DNA of 23,840 bases from JAGOUU01 sp964387745 (GTDB lineage: Bacteria; Pseudomonadota; Gammaproteobacteria; JAGOUU01): positions 1 to 23,840 of the forward strand of contig CAYLXL010000034.1 in assembly GCA_964387745.1 (NCBI GenBank), given 5' to 3'. Shown here piece by piece: positions 1-5,889 of this stretch. The position numbers and the translations under genes are program-made. Every line of letters starts with the position of its first letter. Positions within the stretch are counted from its first letter, which is position 1. The notes under the pieces are model-generated. The model had not been told where the DNA came from and did not search any database. It saw nothing but the letters and a program-made list of their open reading frames with translations.

Positions 1-41
1 TCACATGGTTGTGATATTTAAATTAGGGGGTCCATACCATT

Positions 42-113
42 AGGCTCCGTCACCTACCGAGCCAGGCTCCGTCACCTACCGAGCCAGGCTCCGTCACCTA
101 CCGAGCAAGGCTC
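42..113. repeat. REP-like tandem repeats, left flank of transposase
   Basis: Three tandem 22-bp units occupy 42-63, 64-85 and 86-107, followed by a 6-base partial copy. Each unit begins AGGCTCCGTCACC and ends ACCGAGCC (the last ends ACCGAGCA). The junction GAGCC-A-GGCTC between units is itself a 5-bp palindrome. The same core words recur on the other side of the transposase gene at 1121-1250. Paired repeat arrays around a Y1 transposase of this type are the expected arrangement for REP sequences. Confidence 0.85.
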
Positions 114-159
114 AACCTTCACCACCTTTTAAATCTTTCATTACAAACTCAATGGTAGC

Positions 160-187
160 TTGCACAAAATAAACTCTGTTGTATAAT
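160..187 (+). promoter_or_regulatory. Predicted sigma-70 promoter of the transposase
   Basis: A -35 box TTGCAC (160-165) is separated by 16 bases from a perfect -10 box TATAAT (182-187). Transcription would start about 6-8 bases later, at or next to the ATG at 194. No ribosome binding site precedes that ATG, so the mRNA may be leaderless. This is pattern matching only. Confidence 0.5.
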
Positions 188-193
188 GCCGTT

Positions 194-1078
194 ATGGTAA
201 GAGCAAGAAGATTAGAATACGAAAACGCCTGGTATCATGTAATGAACAGGGCTGCAGGCAAAAAATTTGTGTTTTCAGATGAAAACAACAAATATATTTT
301 TTTTGAGCTCATAGCAGAAACTTATAAAAAACATCAAATTGAAATTCATGCTTTTTGCTTAATGGATAATCATTACCATTTGCTCATAAGAACACCAAAA
401 GCAAATTTATCAAAAGCAATGCATTATTTACAATTTAGATTTTCTACAATCTATAATGGAATTATTCTTTCTGACGGGCCTATTTTTAAAAGTAGATATA
501 AATCTATATTAATCGAAAATGACACTTATCTTTCTCAAGTCTGCAGGTATATCCATTTAAACCCTGTAGAAGCTAAAATCACAGCTGGCGTTGAATACAA
601 TTGGTCAAGTTATCGCTACTACATTGATTCAACTAAAAAACCATATTGGTTACACACTTCTATGTTAATGGAAATGATTTCAAATAAATTAGATAAATCA
701 AGTTTTATAGCTTTTCACCAAGAAAATAATGATACCTTATTAAAAAGTTTTTATGAAAAAAACAATACAAAAAAAGTTCTTCTCATGGAACTTAAAAGCG
801 TTTCGATTGATTTAGATAATCTATCTAAAATACTGAATAATATAATTCAAAATAAACATTCGCAGCTGTCTAGGTTCATTTTTTGTTATTTAGCCAGAAA
901 TATTTATAATTACAAGGTAATTGATATATCAGATTACTTGGGAGATATTCCTAATAATATAACTGTTCTCTTATCAAGGAATAAATCAAAAATAAGCTCA
1001 GAGCTACGATCAAAGTTAATAGAACTTAGCGAAACACCTGATGTTTTGATTAAAACAATTTATCAATATTTGCAATAA
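194..1078 (+). CDS. REP-associated tyrosine transposase (RAYT, Y1/HUH family)
   Basis: This is a single-strand DNA transposase of the IS200-like Y1 superfamily, RAYT branch. Such enzymes cut and join single-stranded DNA at REP hairpins through a catalytic tyrosine. The N-terminus AWYHVMNRA is typical of the family. The HUH metal-binding motif is DNHYHLL (His60 and His62 counted from the ATG at 194). The family motif GPIFKSRYKS follows, and the nucleophile is most likely Tyr119 in CRYIHLNPVEA. A C-terminal region of about 70 residues (after about residue 220) looks like the DnaA-like helix-turn-helix tail found in many RAYTs. The frame is open upstream to a TTG at 179, but ATG 194 matches the usual family start. 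All catalytic motifs are intact, so the enzyme may be active. It stands alone between two repeat arrays that share its likely recognition sequence. Confidence 0.9.
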   Translation: MVRARRLEYENAWYHVMNRAAGKKFVFSDENNKYIFFELIAETYKKHQIEIHAFCLMDNHYHLLIRTPKANLSKAMHYLQFRFSTIYNGIILSDGPIFKSRYKSILIENDTYLSQVCRYIHLNPVEAKITAGVEYNWSSYRYYIDSTKKPYWLHTSMLMEMISNKLDKSSFIAFHQENNDTLLKSFYEKNNTKKVLLMELKSVSIDLDNLSKILNNIIQNKHSQLSRFIFCYLARNIYNYKVIDISDYLGDIPNNITVLLSRNKSKISSELRSKLIELSETPDVLIKTIYQYLQ

Positions 1079-1120
1079 CTATAAAAGTATTTTTACACTT
1101 ACTAAGTCTGTAACTATTCT

Positions 1121-1250
1121 AGCCAGGCTCTGTCACTTACCGAGCCTGGCTCCGTCACTTCCTAGCCAGGCTCTGTCACTTACCGAGCCTGGCTCCGTCA
1201 CTTTTTTCGAGCCTGGCTCCGTCACTCTGGCTCCGTCACTTCGTCACTTT
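1121..1250. repeat. REP array with 10-bp perfect hairpins, right flank of transposase
   Basis: Two 43-bp tandem units start at 1121 and 1164. Each carries a perfect 10-bp stem, AGCCAGGCTC paired with GAGCCTGGCT, around an 11-base loop (TGTCACTTACC); the stems are 1121-1130/1142-1151 and 1164-1173/1185-1194. Each hairpin is followed by CCGTCACTT. Shorter degenerate copies continue to about 1250 (the GGCTCCGTCACT words at 1215-1240 and CGTCACTTT at 1242). The sequence family is that of the left array, with C/T variants (CCGTCACC versus TGTCACTT). Such hairpins are the typical substrate form for a RAYT. Confidence 0.85.
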
Positions 1251-1376
1251 TTGAGGAGTATATTATTAGCTCGTAATCCTGAAGAGAGAGCAGGAATAAG
1301 TTTTCTTGACAGCGTAAAAAGGACGCTAGAAAACTTAACAAATAATGAAGATAATGATTTTGTGTTAAGAATGTAG
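1251..1376 (+). pseudogene. Possible 3' remnant of an interrupted gene
   Basis: An open frame runs out of the REP array and ends at the TAG at 1374-1376. It encodes about 41 residues with a normal, mixed composition, including LLARNPEERAGISF and ending NEDNDFVLRM. The frame stays open back through the repeats, so no native start is visible; TTG at 1251 is the only nearby candidate and has no ribosome binding site. I do not recognise the protein. The remaining bases of the gene-free stretch 1079-1453 hold only the repeat array and unstructured AT-rich sequence. It could equally be a chance frame. Confidence 0.25.
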
Positions 1377-1453
1377 CGATTAGATATATAAAGTCTAGGA
1401 ACATGTTTACTAGACTTTTACAGGGATTTCAACTCACATAAAAAGTGTAAAAA

Positions 1454-1930
1454 CTACCATTCTTTATTCTTAACCAGCTGCATCAGTAGCATTCCTAAAC
1501 AAACATAGATATAGCCAAATATTAAAACAAATATTGCCGCAGCTAAAGACACACTGTAGACCTCAATCCAATAATTCACGGTCAATACAGGATACTTACT
1601 CCCAAATATATTGTTGTGTAATAGAGTATTTAACGGCATTAAGATCCAAACTAATATAGGACTCAATAATGCTATGCGCCTAGTTTTAATTTCACCACAG
1701 TATAAAGCACAATATATCAAGTAACCAGCGACAATAATATAAGGGACAAGAATATAAGCAAAACCAAACATTGTTATCAGCGCAACAAAAAAAATAAAAT
1801 ATATATAGCCTGGGTATTCAAAATAAAAATAACTAGGTACAAGACCTAGTGAGGTTAATAAAGCTAGTAAAGCTACTATCGGCGGTATAAACAAAATTAC
1901 AATGAAAAAATATCTTTTCTTCATATTCAT
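1454..1930 (-). CDS. Hypothetical multi-pass membrane protein
   Basis: This is a 158-residue, very hydrophobic protein that I cannot assign to a family. About five membrane segments are visible, roughly at residues 8-30, 42-60, 62-79, 86-104 and 123-152. The N-terminus is short and basic (MNMKKR), and the loop before the fourth segment holds the positive charges KTRR. The C-terminus ends in VKNKEW. There is no catalytic or binding motif. Two start codons lie two codons apart (ATG at 1930 and at 1924) and neither has a clear ribosome binding site. The gene is isolated, with a REP array downstream and an eroded region upstream. That the frame is intact and strongly membrane-like argues that it is a real gene. 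Confidence 0.6.
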   Translation of the reverse strand: MNMKKRYFFIVILFIPPIVALLALLTSLGLVPSYFYFEYPGYIYFIFFVALITMFGFAYILVPYIIVAGYLIYCALYCGEIKTRRIALLSPILVWILMPLNTLLHNNIFGSKYPVLTVNYWIEVYSVSLAAAIFVLIFGYIYVCLGMLLMQLVKNKEW

Positions 1931-2041
1931 TCAATATTTCATACTCATATAATATTATTTTAACTATAGCAGATAATTGTTTTTGTACCTTTTCTTTAGC
2001 TCAGGATCAGGGCAATAGCATCTTTATTTAAGCTTTTTATG

Positions 2042-2066
2042 ACTTATCGAGACCTGCAGAGTCACT
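2042..2066. repeat. Degenerate solo copy of the REP-like repeat
   Basis: This 25-base stretch matches the repeat from the array at 1121-1250 at 18 of 25 positions without gaps. It keeps ACTTA, CGAG and the terminal GTCACT. It lies alone, about 0.8 kb from the intact array, in the 327-base gene-free stretch 1931-2257. That stretch otherwise holds one weak minus-strand frame (2098-2205, 35 codons, unrecognised) and no clear promoter or terminator. Confidence 0.4.
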
Positions 2067-2257
2067 ATCTATAAATCCTGGGCAAGATAACTCTACCTTA
2101 TGACTTTCGCTCAAAATGGTCTCGGAAGACGCTTAGCAGCAGGTATTCCGAAGGTATGTGCTTGTGCTTGGAAATCTCTGTCCATTTTCCTTGGGTAACT
2201 AACATCTTCGCAGGCTAATTCAACTCCTGATCTTATTTTAACCAGGCGACTTTATTT

Positions 2258-3124
2258 TCATAATTTTTTATATCTCAAAGCATTCCTACAGATCTGAACT
2301 TTCTCTTGAAGATCTGTTGTTAAATTAGACTGCATTGATAATATTGTTCGTTTATCCAAAGGAAAATCAACGGTCCATGGCCGTTTCGGTTTCTGATCAA
2401 AAAGTACAAAATATTTGCCGCTTCTATTGGGTGTACAATATTTTTTAAGCTCCTCAGCAGTAATTTGAATATCAAATTTATCTTTTGCGATATGAACCGC
2501 CCTATCGTAATCTGTCAATGTTTCTTCTTGGTTTCCCGCGGTAGTTTTTTCGATAAATTTTAATTGATTAGTAGCTGAAAGCCAATATAAAGCGCTTCTA
2601 CCGTGCGGCAGAACGCGCCCTATTAAAAATCTTTCATCCCTGATACCGATTGAGAGCAAATGTTGTTCAAGTCTCATTAAATTAAATTCAATTTGAGCCT
2701 GACTTAATGGACGTAAGTCTGTTTGTATTAATCGCAGCCATCCTCGTTGCGTCATCCTTTCAAGCACATAAACATTTTCTTGATCCAAATAATAAAACCT
2801 AACTTCATCTGGTGGCTGAAACACAGATTCATCACCACCAGTAATTAAGATAGGTAATCTAGGTGCCTCATTTCCCAAACCAGGATCAAGTAAATAAGTT
2901 GTACAATCAATTTTAACTTTCAAAGCTAAATGAGTTGGAGGTAATTGACGGACTTCTTTTGCATTAACCTCAGCACCCATTAGAACACGCGCTTCGCAAG
3001 CATCAACTGTATACCCTAACTTTATCAATACATCTTTTAATAAAGCTGCCAGTTGAAAGCAATACCCTCCTATAGGATCAGAAAACACACTCCTATAATC
3101 CTCAAAACATAGATTGCGTTTCAA
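2258..3124 (-). CDS. Arylamine N-acetyltransferase-like protein, N-terminally truncated, possible pseudogene
   Basis: The protein resembles arylamine N-acetyltransferases (NATs), which transfer acetyl from acetyl-CoA to arylamines or hydrazines through a catalytic cysteine. The triad is visible: Cys22 in IGGYCFQL, His65 in PPTHLALKV and Asp80 in YLLDPGLG. The His-Asp spacing of 15 matches typical NATs (His107/Asp122). The N-terminal part is missing: the catalytic Cys usually lies near residue 69. The only in-frame start is a TTG at 3124 without a ribosome binding site. A better start, GTG at 3165 behind AGGGA, opens another frame (VKEIELSSYSGSIL) that stops at 3121. This suggests a frameshift with loss of about 30-40 codons. 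The C-terminal half is divergent and ends with a basic tail. Either the gene is dying or a shortened product is made from the TTG. Confidence 0.6.
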   Translation of the reverse strand: MKRNLCFEDYRSVFSDPIGGYCFQLAALLKDVLIKLGYTVDACEARVLMGAEVNAKEVRQLPPTHLALKVKIDCTTYLLDPGLGNEAPRLPILITGGDESVFQPPDEVRFYYLDQENVYVLERMTQRGWLRLIQTDLRPLSQAQIEFNLMRLEQHLLSIGIRDERFLIGRVLPHGRSALYWLSATNQLKFIEKTTAGNQEETLTDYDRAVHIAKDKFDIQITAEELKKYCTPNRSGKYFVLFDQKPKRPWTVDFPLDKRTILSMQSNLTTDLQEKVQICRNALRYKKL

Positions 3125-3162
3125 AGGATGCTGCCAGAGTACGAAGATAACTCGATTTCTTT

Positions 3163-3203
3163 CACTACATTCCCTTTATGTTAATTTTAAGGGTGGAATT
3201 ATA
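3163..3203 (-). promoter_or_regulatory. Candidate promoter and start region of the broken NAT gene
   Basis: Reading the minus strand, a perfect TATAAT lies at 3203-3198, followed after about 20 bases by a Shine-Dalgarno AGGGA at 3176-3172 and a GTG at 3165-3163. No good -35 box is seen. The arrangement marks the likely original start of the N-acetyltransferase gene, in a frame that now stops after 14 codons. Confidence 0.35.
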
Positions 3204-3273
3204 CTATAGTATTTGTTATGTCGTTGGGACGAAAAGCTTCACCCTGGCGGCAAATATCCAAACTAAACCATTT

Positions 3274-5163
3274 TTACATATAACTCTTAACTACCGTTTC
3301 CTTACTAACACGGTTAAAGAAATTAACATTATCACGCATTAGCATAAAGTACTTAAGCTGATTAGCAGATTGTATTTTTTGCTCTTTATTAGTATCTTCA
3401 TACTTACCTAATACAACATCATTAACAGCGACAATAGCTTGATCACCATTTGCTAACTCTATCAACTTAGCAGAAACTGGATGCTGGTCAGTAGGCTTTG
3501 GCAATTCAAAAGCTTCTTTAAGCTCTTCTTTATTGATAACACTTTCGTTTTTATCCCAGAAAGTATCAAGATAAGAAATCTCGACCGGCTTAGAATATTT
3601 TACCTGCGGGTAATTTTTGCTTAATTGCTCTAAGTATTCTATTGAGGATTTATTTTTTACCTGATTGACCTTACTTGCAAATTCTGACCACAATTTGGCA
3701 GCTAAGTTTTTTGCCTCTATCTTTGATTTTATTACCTTGACTTTATCAGTAACTTCTTGAGTCACTTCAGACAAATCTTTCACACGTTGAGGCTTATATT
3801 CTAACACCCTGACAACTACCGCAGCCTCGGGATTTATTTCAATAACATTACTATTATTACGGTTTTCTAATACATCTTCAGAAAAAGCTGCTGTCATGAC
3901 TTTTTGATTAGCTATTAAGTCTTGTTCAAAACTTTGCACATTTTTTATAGGCTTAGAGCTTTTATTAATCCAGTCTGTTTTCTCAGTTTTTAATCCAAGA
4001 TCTTGCGCTACAGAATCTAAACTATCAGCACTTTCGAAACTTTTGCGTTCTAATTGATCTTTTAAATCGGAGTAGATAACTCCAGCTTTTTCATTATTCA
4101 ACTTAGAGATAATTTCTTCGCGAACTTGTGCCAAGGTTAGCTTTGATTTTGGCTCGCTTTTAGTTAGTCTAAAAATATACGACTTATTATCTTTAGTAAC
4201 AACCTGCGATATATTTCCCACTTTACTTAAATTAGCGATAGCATCATCAAGCACTTTATCACCCATATCACCAGCTTGATACCAGCCAATATCTCCTTTT
4301 TGCTTAGCAGAAAGAAAATCATCTGATGAGCTAACAGCTAAATCAGTAAAAGCATCTTTATTTTGTTCTAATTGTTTTAATACATTTTCTAATTTCGCTT
4401 TGCCATCCGGTGTATTATTAATAATAATTTGTGAAATACGTTTTTTTCCAGGAATAACAAACTGGCTAGCATTATTATTATAATACTCTTCGATATCAGC
4501 GTCTGATAATTTAATAGTTTTTACTATATCTGGATAACTTAACTTAATATATTCTAATTTTACTTTTGCTTGATCTATCAATTCTGATTTATTCTCTTGA
4601 TAGTATTTTTCAATCTCTTTGCTATCAACGTTTACAGTACTAATAAAACTGTGGCTATCGATCGTTAACGCACTCATCGTGCGTTTTTGGTCCATAAGTT
4701 TAAAATAACGCGAAGTCAGACTAGGAAAGTCTGCTTGAGCTTGTTGTAAAGCGTAAGCCATTTGCTCTGACAGGCTGTTAAAATAAGCACCCTTTTCAAT
4801 AATTTCTAATTGTTGCGGATTATGCTTAAGTAATCTAGCGAACGCCTCTTCTGAGAACTTACCATCAACCTGGAAATATGGCATGTTTTTTATTATCGCA
4901 TCCAACTGATCTTTAGATAAGTTGAATCCAGCATTTTCTAGCGCCTGCAAGCTAGCAGTCATTTGTACTAAATCAGCGTTAGGGAAAACTTGTTTAAAGC
5001 CCTCTATTTGATAGGGATAAAGCTTTTTACCGTTTACCTCAATATATTTACTAGTTTCTAGCCTTAAGCCAACAGCCCCCCAAAAAATAAATACAACTGC
5101 GATACAAATTAAAAACGCCCATGCCATCCAACCATGCGCATATTTTCTGATTTGTTCTAGCAT
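3274..5163 (-). CDS. ppiD: Peptidyl-prolyl cis-trans isomerase/chaperone PpiD
   Basis: PpiD is a periplasm-facing, inner-membrane-anchored chaperone that helps newly exported proteins at the Sec translocon. The 629-residue length fits the family (about 620). A short cytoplasmic N-terminus is followed by one membrane anchor at about residues 13-33 (WMAWAFLICIAVVFIFWGA). A SurA-like N-domain follows, then a parvulin-type PpiC domain at about 240-336 (ISQIIIN ... GDIGWYQAGDM ... SYIFRLTKSEP), and a long C-terminal domain. The start ATG at 5163 has AGGA six bases upstream. The gene keeps its usual place after hupB, but two tRNA genes and a terminator now separate them, so it probably has its own promoter in 5164-5298. 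Confidence 0.95.
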   Translation of the reverse strand: MLEQIRKYAHGWMAWAFLICIAVVFIFWGAVGLRLETSKYIEVNGKKLYPYQIEGFKQVFPNADLVQMTASLQALENAGFNLSKDQLDAIIKNMPYFQVDGKFSEEAFARLLKHNPQQLEIIEKGAYFNSLSEQMAYALQQAQADFPSLTSRYFKLMDQKRTMSALTIDSHSFISTVNVDSKEIEKYYQENKSELIDQAKVKLEYIKLSYPDIVKTIKLSDADIEEYYNNNASQFVIPGKKRISQIIINNTPDGKAKLENVLKQLEQNKDAFTDLAVSSSDDFLSAKQKGDIGWYQAGDMGDKVLDDAIANLSKVGNISQVVTKDNKSYIFRLTKSEPKSKLTLAQVREEIISKLNNEKAGVIYSDLKDQLERKSFESADSLDSVAQDLGLKTEKTDWINKSSKPIKNVQSFEQDLIANQKVMTAAFSEDVLENRNNSNVIEINPEAAVVVRVLEYKPQRVKDLSEVTQEVTDKVKVIKSKIEAKNLAAKLWSEFASKVNQVKNKSSIEYLEQLSKNYPQVKYSKPVEISYLDTFWDKNESVINKEELKEAFELPKPTDQHPVSAKLIELANGDQAIVAVNDVVLGKYEDTNKEQKIQSANQLKYFMLMRDNVNFFNRVSKETVVKSYM

Positions 5164-5222
5164 CTCTTATCCTTTATTGAGTTCTTAAGTATTAAGTAAA
5201 TAAATATAATTTGCTGATTTTT

Positions 5223-5236
5223 CTGAATTAATTCAG
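5223..5236. promoter_or_regulatory. 14-bp perfect palindrome upstream of ppiD
   Basis: CTGAATTAATTCAG is a perfect two-fold palindrome located 60-73 bases before the ppiD start codon. This is the only space available for a ppiD promoter, between the tRNA terminator and the gene. It could be an operator for a dimeric regulator; AT-rich palindromes also occur by chance. Confidence 0.3.
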
Positions 5237-5298
5237 CAGATTTATTAAGAAAATTACCAATGAGAATACCATTGTTAGCAGAAAAAACAAATAGATCT

Positions 5299-5339
5299 AA
5301 AAATAAAAAAACCCTACAAACTTTTGGTTTGTAGGGTTT
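5299..5339 (-). terminator. Rho-independent terminator after tRNA-Asp
   Basis: A perfect 13-bp stem (5309-5321 with 5327-5339; arms AAACCCTACAAAC and GTTTGTAGGGTTT) has a 5-base loop. On the minus strand it is followed by a T-rich run (complement of 5299-5308). It starts four bases after the 3' end of tRNA-Asp, so it ends the hupB/tRNA transcript before ppiD. Confidence 0.9.
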
Positions 5340-5343
5340 AAGG

Positions 5344-5420
5344 TGGCGGAGTGGACGGGACTCGAACCCGCGACCCCCGGCGTGACAGGCCGATATTCTA
5401 ACCAGCTGAACTACCACTCC
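5344..5420 (-). tRNA. tRNA-Asp (GTC)
   Basis: The minus strand gives a complete 77-base cloverleaf. The acceptor arm is GGAGTGG pairing with CCACTCC, the D arm contains AGCTGGTTAGAA, and the anticodon loop CCTGTCACG contains GTC. The T arm is GCGGGTTCGAGTCCCGT, and CCA is encoded at the 3' end. It lies 17 bases after tRNA-Val and four bases before the terminator. Confidence 0.97.
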
Positions 5421-5437
5421 AAAACTTTATACACTAG

Positions 5438-5513
5438 TGGTGGGTGCTGAGGGGCTCGAACCCCCGACCCTCGCCTTGTAAGGGCGATGCTCTACCAACT
5501 GAGCTAAGCACCC
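5438..5513 (-). tRNA. tRNA-Val (TAC)
   Basis: The minus strand gives a complete 76-base cloverleaf. The acceptor arm is GGGTGCT pairing with AGCACCC, the D arm is GCTCAGTTGGTAGAGC, and the anticodon loop CCTTACAAG contains TAC. The T arm is CGGGGGTTCGAGCCCCT, and CCA is encoded. Its 5' end is only 20 bases from the hupB stop codon, which leaves little room for a separate promoter and suggests processing from a hupB-tRNA transcript. Confidence 0.97.
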
Positions 5514-5533
5514 GCTTGTGTATCCAATGTTCG

Positions 5534-5827
5534 CTAGTCTACAGCTTCTAGAACAGAATTACAAGCATCTTTTAAAGCTTTTCCTGATTTAAATCCAGGA
5601 GCGTTAGAAGCTTTAATATTTATAACTGCACCAGTTTGAGGATTAACGCCTTTACGTGCAGCACGTTGCTTAACTGAGAATGTACCAAAGCCAACTAGAA
5701 CTACTTGTTCACCTTCTGCGAGCTGCTCAGTGATTGTATTTAGCAATGCATCGAGAACTTGTGCGACTTGTTTTTTAGGTTGTTCTGTTTTTTCTATTAT
5801 AGCTTCAATTAATTCTGACTTATTCAC
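5534..5827 (-). CDS. hupB: DNA-binding protein HU (beta type)
   Basis: HU is a small dimeric nucleoid protein that binds and bends DNA without strong sequence specificity. The 97-residue sequence starts MNKSELIEAI and contains the HU signature GFGTFSVKQRAARKG. It has the DNA-embracing arm with the intercalating proline (NPQTG) and the C-terminal helix GKALKDACNSVL. It is about seven residues longer than the usual 90. The start is a GTG at 5827, supported by a Shine-Dalgarno GAGGT about seven bases upstream. It follows lon directly, as in most gammaproteobacteria, and precedes two tRNA genes in the same direction. Confidence 0.95.
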   Translation of the reverse strand: MNKSELIEAIIEKTEQPKKQVAQVLDALLNTITEQLAEGEQVVLVGFGTFSVKQRAARKGVNPQTGAVINIKASNAPGFKSGKALKDACNSVLEAVD

Positions 5828-5889
5828 ACTATTACCTCTTACTCATTATTATAAATCTAAACGATTCGGTTATTATATCTGCAATAAAA

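Noticed and set aside
42..1250. CRISPR array
   Set aside because: Repeats are directly abutting or palindromic, without unique spacers, and surround a Y1 transposase, not cas genes.
1222..1404. 60-codon minus-strand frame over the repeat array
   Set aside because: It overlaps the REP repeats and shows no family features or ribosome binding site.
2098..2205. 35-codon minus-strand frame in the gap after the N-acetyltransferase gene
   Set aside because: It is short, lacks a ribosome binding site and has no recognisable match; it may be a relic but cannot be supported.
5157..5417. 86-codon minus-strand frame upstream of ppiD
   Set aside because: Its N-terminal part is a translation of tRNA-Asp; such frames are a known artefact.
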